This document shows positions 9,231 to 16,658 of a stretch of 64,000 bases of DNA, in pieces. Where the stretch lies: assembly GCA_020636095.1 (NCBI GenBank), contig JACJYN010000012.1:62001-126000 (forward strand). Direction: 5' to 3'. Source of the DNA: Lewinellaceae bacterium (GTDB lineage: Bacteria; Bacteroidota; Bacteroidia; Chitinophagales; Saprospiraceae). The position numbers and the translations under genes were made by a program. Each line of letters begins with the position of its first letter. Positions within the stretch are counted from its first letter, which is position 1. The notes under the pieces are model-generated. The model was not told the DNA's origin, made no database searches, and saw nothing but the letters and a program-made list of their open reading frames with translations.

Positions 9231-10934
9231 ATGAAAAAACCTATTGCCTTTCTGCAAGCCCTGACTCTTTCCCTTAGCCTTATGGCTCAGCCATCCTCCT
9301 CCATTCCCGGAGACTACGCCCTTTTCTTTGCCGTAGAGCAATACGGAAAAGAACCCGCAAAGAGGCCACCCTACGCCATCCAGGATGCCCGCTCCATTGC
9401 CGGCCTGCTGGCCGCAGCCTACGGCGTACAGGTAGAAGTGGTGGAAAACCCGACAACTCAGGAAATCGAAGACAAGCTAGCCGCTTACCGCACACAATTT
9501 GCCGGCGGGCAACTGCCGAAAAGCGGGCAACTGTTGATCTACTTCATTGGTGAGGGCGCTCCGGGAGGAGAAGGAGGGTCCTTCTTGCCGGCCGATGCCA
9601 TTCCCGGACAGCCGGACAGTAGCGCTCATTCGTGGGGACACTGGCTGAAGGATATCTCCAGGTTGGATTGCCGGGAAGTTCTGGTCGTTGCTGATGCTGA
9701 GTACAGCAGCACCATCGAGCAGGATTGGGTGCTCAATGGGCGGATTGCCCCCCGGTATTCCCCGGGAAAAGAGGAAGACTGGCGCTATGCAACAAACCGC
9801 TCCTGGATGATGCTCGCCCTGGATGGCAGAAAATTTAAAGGTGGCTCCGGGCAGAGCCTCTCCTCGTATTTCCTGCAAGCAGCGGCCCGGATGGCAGAAA
9901 GGCAGATTGAATTCAGGATGGAAGAGATTTTACAGGCGCTGGGGCTACCGGACTGGGCGTCGCTCACCTTTTTTAGCTACAGTAGCGGTAATTTCAGGGA
10001 AGGTTTTGCCTTTTCCCCCCGGAAAGCCCCACCTGCCTCAGGGCCCCCGGAAAACGAAGCCCTCTGGCGGCTGGTGGACAAGCAGAACACCCTGGAGGCA
10101 TTGAGCTTCTACTGCCAAATCTATCCGGAAGGCCTGCACACCCGGGAAGCCCTGTCCCGGATGGACACTTTCTCCGACAGCTGGGTAACGGCCGACGGGA
10201 GAGCATGGCGGGCAGAGCCCTTACCCCCCAAAGGAAAGGACGGGTTCCTATTGTCTGGCGGAAAAGCTACCCTGCCATGGACTCAAAGAGGCACAGCCGG
10301 GCAGGGCAGTGAGCCTGTGCCTACTCTGGTTATCCGGAATTTTTACCTGAGTCCCCAGGAAGTTACCAATGGCGATTTTAGCCAATTTTGCATAGAAACA
10401 CGCAGGGTTCGGCCCGGCGGGATAAACTGGAGCCAACGGGATCATCCCGTGGCCAATATCAGCTGGTACGACGCGGTAGAATACTGCAACTGGCTCAGCG
10501 AAAAACAAGGATTGAAAGCAGTATACAAGATCAAGAGGGACAACAAAGACCCTAACAACTTCAACCGGCTCGACTCTCTGAATTGGGCCGTTACGGCCGA
10601 CTGGTGGGCCAATGGCTACCGCCTGCCAACGGTAACCGAGTGGGAATACGCCTTCAGCCAGCGGGGCCACCTCAATAGTTATGGGGGCTTTGGCTTATAC
10701 AATATGGGCCAAAAGGTGCAGGAATGGTGCTGGAACTGGGATTACCCGGATGCATACAGGATAGCTATAAAAAACCGCGATCCCCACGGCCCGGAGGCGG
10801 GGGCTTTCCGTTCCCTGCGGGGCGGCGGCATTGATGGCATCCTGCACCGTCAACCTGATGATGGGGCCACTTCTGAAACGCCCAGCCGGAAACGCAACAA
10901 TGCGGGATTTCGGCTGGTGAGGAATGGATGGTAG
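9231..10934 (+). CDS. Secreted pseudo-caspase fused to an FGE-sulfatase (C-type lectin fold) domain
   Basis: The start is placed at ATG 9231, which gives a signal peptide (about residues 1-20); an upstream TTG at 9180 only adds an unlikely leader. The protein is 567 residues. Residues 25-270 are a caspase-like (C14) domain, but the catalytic His position reads IGEG (Glu108) where the paralogues have SGHG, and the catalytic Cys position reads DAEYSS (Glu157) where they have DACYSG. Both catalytic residues are therefore replaced by Glu and the domain should be inactive. Residues about 340-567 are an FGE-sulfatase domain (NISWYDAVEYCNWLS, GYRLPTVTEWEYAF, NNAGFRLV). It lies 149 bp upstream of the CHAT-STAND-DGR operon on the same strand. 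A decoy, scaffold or binding role is inferred. Confidence 0.85.
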   Translation: MKKPIAFLQALTLSLSLMAQPSSSIPGDYALFFAVEQYGKEPAKRPPYAIQDARSIAGLLAAAYGVQVEVVENPTTQEIEDKLAAYRTQFAGGQLPKSGQLLIYFIGEGAPGGEGGSFLPADAIPGQPDSSAHSWGHWLKDISRLDCREVLVVADAEYSSTIEQDWVLNGRIAPRYSPGKEEDWRYATNRSWMMLALDGRKFKGGSGQSLSSYFLQAAARMAERQIEFRMEEILQALGLPDWASLTFFSYSSGNFREGFAFSPRKAPPASGPPENEALWRLVDKQNTLEALSFYCQIYPEGLHTREALSRMDTFSDSWVTADGRAWRAEPLPPKGKDGFLLSGGKATLPWTQRGTAGQGSEPVPTLVIRNFYLSPQEVTNGDFSQFCIETRRVRPGGINWSQRDHPVANISWYDAVEYCNWLSEKQGLKAVYKIKRDNKDPNNFNRLDSLNWAVTADWWANGYRLPTVTEWEYAFSQRGHLNSYGGFGLYNMGQKVQEWCWNWDYPDAYRIAIKNRDPHGPEAGAFRSLRGGGIDGILHRQPDDGATSETPSRKRNNAGFRLVRNGW

Positions 10935-11083
10935 GGAAATTGGAAGTGCGAAGTCGGAAGATTGCCTGGAAGAGTGTGAAGGTGCTGCGGGATAAAGAAG
11001 ACAGAGGTTGGGGTAAAACTAAACCTAAACATTCAAAAATATCCCATTTTTTCCCCAAATTTAAACCACCAGCAAAAAACAAC

Positions 11084-12898
11084 ATGGCCCACTCCAACCC
11101 ATACAGCCAAACACGGAAGCCCGTCTTCCTCTTTGCCTTCGCCCAAAGTGCGGACGGCGCTCACTTGTCTCAGCTCCGGGAAGAAGAGCGGCAGGTGCGG
11201 GAAGCCCTGCAGGAAGCCAGAGATGCCGGGCGGATCGACTACGAATTCCTGGGCGCCGCCACCCTCGACGAGCTGTACTGGCAGCTCAACCGCTACCACA
11301 ACCGGCTGGCCGTTTTTCACTTTGGCGGGCATTCCAACCACCAGCTGCTGGCGCTGGAAGACAAGGGCACCCGGGGCGGCAATCTCTCCACTGTGCTCGG
11401 CATGCAGGAAGGGCTGAAGCTGGTGTTCCTCAACGGCTGCGCCAATGCGGAGTTGGTGCAGGAGTTGTGGGATAAAGGCGTCAAGGCCATCATTGCCACC
11501 TCTGCTAAGGTAAAAGACAAAGCGGCCGTGGAATTCTCCAGGGCCTTCTACCATGCCCTCAAGAGCGGAAAAACCCTTAGAGTGGCTTTCGACACCGCCT
11601 GCGCCCATCTTTCCGACCAGGAAGAGGGGCGGCAGCGGCTGGGTATCTACCGCACGCTGGTGAAGGGGAACAAGGAAAAGGGAGGGAAGTTCCCCTGGGG
11701 GCTCTACGTGCGGAAGGAAGACGAAGCATTGCTCAGCAACTGGAAACTGCCGGACCCCTTCACCCCGCCGGAGGGGCTGGATTATCATACAGAAGTGGAG
11801 CTGGGCGAGTTTGAAGTCAACAAGCAGCTGGTGGAAGAGCTCTTTGCCGGCATGGCGAAAGTAAACGCCCAATGCGCCCGCGAATGGGAGGCCTACCAGT
11901 CTGGCGGCGGAGTCTCCTTCAAAAACTTGCAACTTGCCATCTGGGAACGCCTGCCCTCCATCGTGAGTGGCCATATCCGAGACCTGTTCACCCCAGCGGA
12001 AAAAGAAAAAGGCCGGAGGAGGCTGATCTACACCAACAACATTTACCTCGCCTTTACCCAACTGATGGCTGCCCTGGCTTTAGCGGATTTCTGGAAAACG
12101 CTTGTCACGCAGCCCAACGGAGCAGCCTCCATCCGGCCAGCCTACCAGGAGGACCTCCGGGCCCTGCTGGAAATGAAGCCCGGGGCATTCGATTCTTTTG
12201 ACCACCTGCGGCTGTTGTCCTCCATTCATTACATCAAAAAGGACAACAACCGGCTGGGGTCCTTCCCCGAACTGGAGTCGTTTACGGAGCAACTGCACAC
12301 AGACAAGGCCGTCTTTTCCGCCTACCGCTTCCTGGAAGGAGAACTGCGGGCTCGGTTGCGGGCGGGCAATATCGCCTCGGGTGAAGTCAGCGATCTTTGC
12401 CAGGCAAGTGAAGAACACCTGGGCAGGCTGCTGGGCGCCGGCGCCTTTCTGGCCAATTACCAGTTGGCCAGCATCAATGATATCACGGTGCACAATGGCC
12501 TGCGCTCCGATGGCATAGCCTATGTACACTGGTACTCCCTCACCGGATGGGATGATAATTCCTGGTTGCGGGAGTCGCTTCGCCGGGGTAAGTTCACCTG
12601 CAACCACTCCGTGGTACTCACCTCCGACCTGAAGGATGAGCAGGCAGACATCTGGGTATTGTCGCCCTTCCTGGTCGACAAGAATGCCTTCAACAAAAAA
12701 GCAGATGTCCCTAAAATCTACTTCTGGCAGGGCACCCGGGAAGACGGCGCTCCCCATTACCTGCTGGCGAGTACCCTAACCGACCCCTGGCCCCAACCCA
12801 TGAAAGCTGCCGACAAGGACCGGGCCGAAGAATTCCGGGCCGTCCTACAGTTGCTCCAGTATTTCCGTACTGACCTTAAACCGTACCTGCGCCCATGA
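11084..12898 (+). CDS. CHAT-domain protease of the DGR-linked operon
   Basis: The start is chosen at ATG 11084 (MAHSNPYSQT); the frame is open back to 10928, but that leader is encoded by intergenic heptad-repeat DNA. The product is 604 residues. Residues 10-200 form a CHAT domain with the catalytic pair intact: His83 in FHFGGHS and Cys119 in VFLNGCAN. The C-terminal 370 residues are helical and unrecognised, similar in layout to the CHAT protein of the minus-strand operon. It overlaps the next gene by 4 bp (ATGA, 12895-12898). By context it is the protease effector of a CHAT, STAND and hypervariable-lectin set. Confidence 0.87.
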   Translation: MAHSNPYSQTRKPVFLFAFAQSADGAHLSQLREEERQVREALQEARDAGRIDYEFLGAATLDELYWQLNRYHNRLAVFHFGGHSNHQLLALEDKGTRGGNLSTVLGMQEGLKLVFLNGCANAELVQELWDKGVKAIIATSAKVKDKAAVEFSRAFYHALKSGKTLRVAFDTACAHLSDQEEGRQRLGIYRTLVKGNKEKGGKFPWGLYVRKEDEALLSNWKLPDPFTPPEGLDYHTEVELGEFEVNKQLVEELFAGMAKVNAQCAREWEAYQSGGGVSFKNLQLAIWERLPSIVSGHIRDLFTPAEKEKGRRRLIYTNNIYLAFTQLMAALALADFWKTLVTQPNGAASIRPAYQEDLRALLEMKPGAFDSFDHLRLLSSIHYIKKDNNRLGSFPELESFTEQLHTDKAVFSAYRFLEGELRARLRAGNIASGEVSDLCQASEEHLGRLLGAGAFLANYQLASINDITVHNGLRSDGIAYVHWYSLTGWDDNSWLRESLRRGKFTCNHSVVLTSDLKDEQADIWVLSPFLVDKNAFNKKADVPKIYFWQGTREDGAPHYLLASTLTDPWPQPMKAADKDRAEEFRAVLQLLQYFRTDLKPYLRP

Positions 12899-13959
12899 GT
12901 GATACCATCCATAGCCCCTTCAAATTCCTGGACGCCTTCCAGCGCGAAGACGCCGGCCTGTACTTCGGCAGAGATCGGGAGGTAGACGAGCTGTACGAGC
13001 TCACCTTCGACACCCGCCTTATCGTCTTCTTCGGGGCCAGCGGCACCGGCAAGACCAGCCTGGTGCAGTGCGGCCTGGCCAACAAGTTTCCCCCTGCCCG
13101 GTGGCAGGAGCTGTACATCCGGCGGAATGAGAACATCAACACCTCCCTGCTGGGAAGCATCAACGACGCCCTGGCGCAGGCCGGCGGCGCCCCCTCCGAA
13201 GACCCCGTCGACGGGCTGAAAGCACTGCACCGCCACACTTATACCCCCGCCTACCTCCTTTTCGACCAGTTTGAAGAGTTGTTCATTCTGCAGCCCGACA
13301 AGGCCGAGCAGCAGGCCTTTTTCGCCTTCCTGCAGCGCTTTATGGACACCCCCATGGATGCTCGGGCCATCCTGGTGATGCGCGAAGAGTTCATCGCCCA
13401 CCTCTGGGACTGGGAGCATCTGGCGCCCAGCCTCTTCGACCACCGCTACCGCATCACCCACCTGGAGCAGGAAGCCATAGAAGGCATTGTGGAAAACACC
13501 CTCACCCAGCTGGACCGCCAGGCCAGGCTCAGGGCCGAACAACCCCGGGCCATCGCCGAGCAGATATGGAGCAAGCTGGCCGAAAGCGAGAGCGGCCCCA
13601 GCCTGACCAACCTGCAGATCTTTCTGGACCGCCTTTACCGCCAGGCGGCGGAGAGCGCTGAAGCACAGCCCCGGTTCACCCCCGCCCTGGCCGCCGGCAT
13701 GAAGAACATCGACGACCTGTTCGACGACTTCCTGGAGGAAGAGCTACAAAAGCTGGAGCAGCAGCTCGGCCCCGGCCGGGAGGGCGTGCCCATCCGCCTG
13801 CTGGCCGCTTTCGTCTCCGACGAGCAGACCAAAAAAGTGCTGGAACTGGAAAGCCTGCAGGCCCTGCAGCAAAAGTACCAACTGACGGACGCCGAGCGGG
13901 AGCTATGCCTGGATGTCTTCGAAAACAAATTGCGCATCCTCAAAAGCTATGAGATATGA
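12895..13959 (+). CDS. nSTAND-type NTPase (N-terminal part of a split STAND protein)
   Basis: A 354-residue P-loop NTPase of the novel-STAND type. The front motif YFGRDREV is at 23-30, Walker A GASGTGKT at 47-54 and Walker B LLFDQFEELF at 121-130; a conserved MREEF follows. It stops just before the winged-helix His-Asp motif (RHDMLAPKIW) that closes the family's NTPase module; that motif is instead the start of the next gene, reached through a 4-bp ATGA overlap (13956-13959). In the caspase-STAND gene at 44-47 kb the same transition (MHDALLRAW) is within one chain. So either the protein is naturally split and translationally coupled, or a frameshift joins the two. Role: signal-dependent switch between lectin sensor and CHAT protease. 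Confidence 0.85.
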   Translation: MSDTIHSPFKFLDAFQREDAGLYFGRDREVDELYELTFDTRLIVFFGASGTGKTSLVQCGLANKFPPARWQELYIRRNENINTSLLGSINDALAQAGGAPSEDPVDGLKALHRHTYTPAYLLFDQFEELFILQPDKAEQQAFFAFLQRFMDTPMDARAILVMREEFIAHLWDWEHLAPSLFDHRYRITHLEQEAIEGIVENTLTQLDRQARLRAEQPRAIAEQIWSKLAESESGPSLTNLQIFLDRLYRQAAESAEAQPRFTPALAAGMKNIDDLFDDFLEEELQKLEQQLGPGREGVPIRLLAAFVSDEQTKKVLELESLQALQQKYQLTDAERELCLDVFENKLRILKSYEI

Positions 13960-15857
13960 GTAAAAAGCGCAGATGGGAACTGAGGCACGATATGCTGGCC
14001 CCCAAGATCTGGGCCCGGCTCCCGCAACAGGACCGGGTGCTGCGGCAGATACACCGTTCCCTGGCCCAGCGGCAGGCGGACTACGCCGAGGGCAAAGGCT
14101 CCCTGCTGGGAGAGCCGGAGCTGGACGCCTGGCGCGCCTATCGCCCTAAACTGGCGGAAATGGAGGAGGTAGCGCCGGCGGTATTGCAGTACTTTGATGA
14201 CAGTGAGGCGGCCCTGAAACAGGCGCAGGAGGAGAAAAAGAGGAAACAGCAGGAAGATCTGGAAAAGGAAAAGCACCTGCGCGCCCAGGCTGAAACTGCC
14301 AAAACTCAGGCCCAGCAGGCGCAGCAGCAGGCCGAAGAGAATGCCGGCATAGCTACGGCTAACGCCACCCGCGCCGAACGGCGGACGCGGATTGCGGCGG
14401 TGCTGGCGGTGTTGGCAGGGGTAATGTTGGTGATTGCGGTGCAGCAATGTAATGATGCTAATTCCTCTAATCGGCAACTGGAAAAGGCAGTTGCCGACCG
14501 GGACACTACTAACCAGCGACTGAAAAAGACTTATGCGGACCTGAATATTGCCTACCAGCAACTGGGTGAAGAGAAACAGACTTCACAGCAAAGGGCAGAA
14601 GAACTGGAAGTTACTAATTCCCAACTGGAGGAAAGCCAGGAGAGGATCAAAATAGAACAAAACAATACCCAACGCGCGCTCAACAGTTTGAAAGACTATG
14701 CCCGTGAAGCCATGCCCGTGCTCCGCCGAGATATTGATAACCTCATCCTGCATTTGAACTATGATTCCGCCCTGGCCCAATGCAAAATTGCCTGGAACCT
14801 CAACGAGGGAGCTTTAGAGATTGAGCGCCGCTTTCAGGAGGTGGCTTACTTCTTCACCGAGAGCCATACCTATGACAAAGCAGAAGAGGCATTGGACTAT
14901 ATCAGGCGCAGGCCGGCTAAGCCAGGCGATCCTGGCGAACGCGCAGCAAAATTGCGGGAAGCGGTGAAGGAAATAGACTTTAAATACTGGCGGGATACCC
15001 TGGAAAAACGATACTACCCGGAGATGGTGCATGTAGAAGGCGGTACTTTTAAGATGGGCTGCGATGAAGAAAAGCTGAAAAAGGTTTTTGGTGAAAATCA
15101 AGAATGCCCTGAAAGTGAGAAAAAACATACGGTCAGGCTGAAAAGCTACAGGATCGCCCGTACCGAGACGACGGTATGGCAGTATGCCCTGTATTATGCA
15201 TCTGAGGGAAGAGATTTTTTCAAGGACGGCCCTTATACTCCAGCCTGGGGCTGGCAAGGCAACCACCCGGTGGTGAATGTCAGTTGGTACTATGCCTTGG
15301 CCTATGCGGAGTGGCTGACCGCCCAGCAAAAACAAAGAGGTGAAAACCTGGAAAGGGTGTACAAAGGGTTGGGGGAAATACCCGAAGACCCTAATAAGCT
15401 GGACACCCTTAATATAAACTGGAATAAAATGGCTGACTGGGAAGCCAACGGCTACCGCCTGCCCACGGAAGCAGAGTGGGAATATGCAGCACGGGGTGGG
15501 CAGCCGGGAAAGTCCAATAATTATATCTTTGCCGGTAGCGATACAGCAGCCCCAGTGGCAGTGTATGGGGAGGGGGGAGGAACCAGTCCGGTGCGCAAAA
15601 AGCGAAAAAATGATCTAGGCCTTTATGATATGAGCGGTAATGTATATGAATGGTGCTGGGATTGGTATAGTTCGGACTATTACTCTAATCCGAAGGCCTC
15701 CGCTAATCCACACGGACCGGAGACTACTGGTTATCGGGTTTTGCGCGGTGGTTCGTGGTTCAGCCTTACGAACAACCTCCGCTCATCGAATCGCGACCTC
15801 AACGATCCGGTCCTCAGGAGCAGCGGCGATGGGTTCCGGTTGTCCCAGGGCTATTAA
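13956..15857 (+). CDS. DGR target: STAND winged-helix tail, coiled coil, TM helix and hypervariable FGE-sulfatase domain
   Basis: A 633-residue protein. Residues 5-25 carry the STAND terminal motif (WELRHDMLAPKIW). A coiled coil (about 85-145) leads to one TM helix (about 146-164), a second coiled coil (170-245), a helical region and an FGE-sulfatase domain (about 350-633: EGGTFKMG, VSWYYALAYAEWL, GYRLPTEAEWEYAARGG, LYDMSGNVYEWCW). FGE domains in this setting have the C-type lectin fold used for ligand binding. The last 40 codons (15729-15848) are the DGR variable repeat, matching the template repeat 279 bp downstream. Changed codons are mainly NNC/NNT at template AAC/AAT, so the binding surface varies while the fold is kept. 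The TM helix probably places the lectin outside and the STAND part inside the cell. Confidence 0.92.
   Translation: MSKKRRWELRHDMLAPKIWARLPQQDRVLRQIHRSLAQRQADYAEGKGSLLGEPELDAWRAYRPKLAEMEEVAPAVLQYFDDSEAALKQAQEEKKRKQQEDLEKEKHLRAQAETAKTQAQQAQQQAEENAGIATANATRAERRTRIAAVLAVLAGVMLVIAVQQCNDANSSNRQLEKAVADRDTTNQRLKKTYADLNIAYQQLGEEKQTSQQRAEELEVTNSQLEESQERIKIEQNNTQRALNSLKDYAREAMPVLRRDIDNLILHLNYDSALAQCKIAWNLNEGALEIERRFQEVAYFFTESHTYDKAEEALDYIRRRPAKPGDPGERAAKLREAVKEIDFKYWRDTLEKRYYPEMVHVEGGTFKMGCDEEKLKKVFGENQECPESEKKHTVRLKSYRIARTETTVWQYALYYASEGRDFFKDGPYTPAWGWQGNHPVVNVSWYYALAYAEWLTAQQKQRGENLERVYKGLGEIPEDPNKLDTLNINWNKMADWEANGYRLPTEAEWEYAARGGQPGKSNNYIFAGSDTAAPVAVYGEGGGTSPVRKKRKNDLGLYDMSGNVYEWCWDWYSSDYYSNPKASANPHGPETTGYRVLRGGSWFSLTNNLRSSNRDLNDPVLRSSGDGFRLSQGY
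15729..15848 (+). repeat. DGR variable repeat (VR)
   Basis: This is a 120-bp segment that aligns without gaps to the template repeat at 16008-16127 (constant offset 279). By eye there are 21 mismatches; 17 fall at adenines of the template and 4 do not (15779, 15811, 15812, 15830). Of 15 AAC/AAT codons in the template, 11 are altered here, for example to TTC, AGC, CTT, GAC, CTC and GGC. Third bases are almost all kept. This is the signature of adenine-specific retrohoming. The match ends 9 bases before the stop codon, where VR and TR differ by a few bases, as expected for IMH and IMH*. Confidence 0.95.
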
Positions 15858-15878
15858 CCTTTGTGCTTTTATTTTTTT

Positions 15879-15930
15879 ACCCTGTGAAATCCGGCAAAGC
15901 CGGAATGTCTTTGGCATTATTTCACAGGGT
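15879..15930 (+). promoter_or_regulatory. Three-way-junction hairpin just downstream of the VR
   Basis: A perfect 12-bp outer stem (ACCCTGTGAAAT at 15879-15890 with its complement at 15919-15930) encloses two hairpins with no unpaired joints: CCGGC-AAA-GCCGG (15891-15903) and AATG-TCTTTGG-CATT (15904-15918). It begins 30 bp after the VR ends and 21 bp after the target stop. In studied DGRs a hairpin or cruciform at this place promotes target recognition for homing. A T-rich tract follows, so a role as terminator is also possible. Confidence 0.7.
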
Positions 15931-15948
15931 GAACCTTTTTTTATTTTT

Positions 15949-15980
15949 GGCGCGTAGCGCCATCGATTTTTTTATTTTTA
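15949..15980 (+). terminator. Rho-independent-like terminator between target gene and TR
   Basis: GGCGC-GTA-GCGCC (15949-15961) forms a 5-bp GC hairpin, followed by a T-rich run to about 15980. It would end transcripts of the target operon before the template repeat, implying that the TR RNA has its own promoter or arises by read-through. Confidence 0.5.
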
Positions 15981-16007
15981 GAACTGGTATCGTGCGTTAT
16001 CGGATGA

Positions 16008-16127
16008 GGTTATCGGGTTTTGCGCGGTGGTTCGTGGAACAACAATACGAACAACCTTCGCTCATCGAATCGCAACAACAACAATCCGAGGAACAGGAAC
16101 AACAACAACGGGTTCCGGTTGTCCCAG
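16008..16127 (+). repeat. DGR template repeat (TR)
   Basis: A 120-bp non-coding template in the same orientation as the VR and the reverse transcriptase. It is rich in AAC codons in the phase of the target frame: three AAY in a row, then two, one, four, one and four more. The flanking invariant segments (start GGTTATCGGG, end GTTCCGGTTGTCCCAG) are identical to the VR. It lies in the 458-bp gap between target gene and avd and does not encode a conserved protein itself. Confidence 0.95.
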
Positions 16128-16300
16128 CGCTTTGCGTATTCCCGAAAGGGAATATTTGCCGGGATTCACAAGGTTACGGCTTTGTGGAGTGTGCATTAGG
16201 TAATAGCTCAGCACAGATACCTGTGTATTCCGCCAAAAGCGGAGTGCCGAACACAAAAACCGCCCGGCGGGGCTGGTAGCGTTAAGCGAACGTCCTGTCC
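16008..16300 (+). ncRNA. DGR template RNA with structured 3' spacer
   Basis: DGR systems transcribe the TR together with a downstream spacer that folds and primes cDNA synthesis. Ten bases after the TR ends there is a perfect 7-bp hairpin with a GAAA tetraloop (16137-16154). Further small hairpins follow: CACAA/TTGTG arms at about 16067-16186 of the spacer region (16167-16186), CACAG-ATAC-CTGTG (16212-16225) and TCCGC-CAAAA-GCGGA (16229-16243). The series of short stems between TR and the coding region supports a functional RNA. Its ends are estimates; the promoter was not identified. Confidence 0.7.
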
Positions 16301-16315
16301 GGGCACCTTTTGAGG

Positions 16316-16657
16316 CTATGGCAAGCTCTTGATCCAGCCTCCATTCATTCTGCCGATTTCCTGGATTTTTTCCATGATCAGGCCGTATTTGGTAGAGGGG
16401 TAATAGCCGAGTTCATAACAGAGGCGTACATAATAGCGCAGTTTTTCTAATTGAATATTTGTGTGCATCAGTTTGGGCTTTTTTTCTTTCCCCTGGCTGT
16501 AGTAAGCCTCAATGAAGGCCTCCATAATATCGGAGATCAAGCCCTGAATGCGGTCTCCAATCAGGAATTTCTGCTCCCGGGGAAAATGTTTCAGGACGCC
16601 AATCATAAACTTTAGCAATTCATAAGTTTGAACGAGAATTGTATTTTGTTGCTCCAT
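16316..16657 (-). CDS. avd: DGR accessory variability determinant (Avd-like four-helix protein)
   Basis: The start is taken at the Met codon read from 16657 (MEQQNTILVQ), giving 113 residues; an upstream start at 16696 would add 13 residues inside the RT gene. The protein is all-helical and basic, with the family's features: FPREQKFLIGDRI near the front and the closing signature IGRMNGGWIKS. Avd forms a pentameric barrel that binds the DGR RNA and the reverse transcriptase and is needed for cDNA synthesis. Orientation is unusual: it is on the opposite strand from TR and RT, with its start codon one base from the RT start codon, so it lies antisense to any TR-to-RT read-through transcript. Confidence 0.9.
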   Translation of the reverse strand: MEQQNTILVQTYELLKFMIGVLKHFPREQKFLIGDRIQGLISDIMEAFIEAYYSQGKEKKPKLMHTNIQLEKLRYYVRLCYELGYYPSTKYGLIMEKIQEIGRMNGGWIKSLP

Positions 16658-16658
16658 T

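Noticed and set aside
10800..10930. C-terminus of the pseudo-caspase-FGE protein as a VR
   Set aside because: Ends with a similar NNxGFRLV motif, but the DNA does not align to the TR and changes are not at template adenines.
11033..12061. Long minus-strand frame opposite the CHAT gene of the DGR operon
   Set aside because: Shadow of a gene with an intact CHAT dyad; no domain on the opposite strand.
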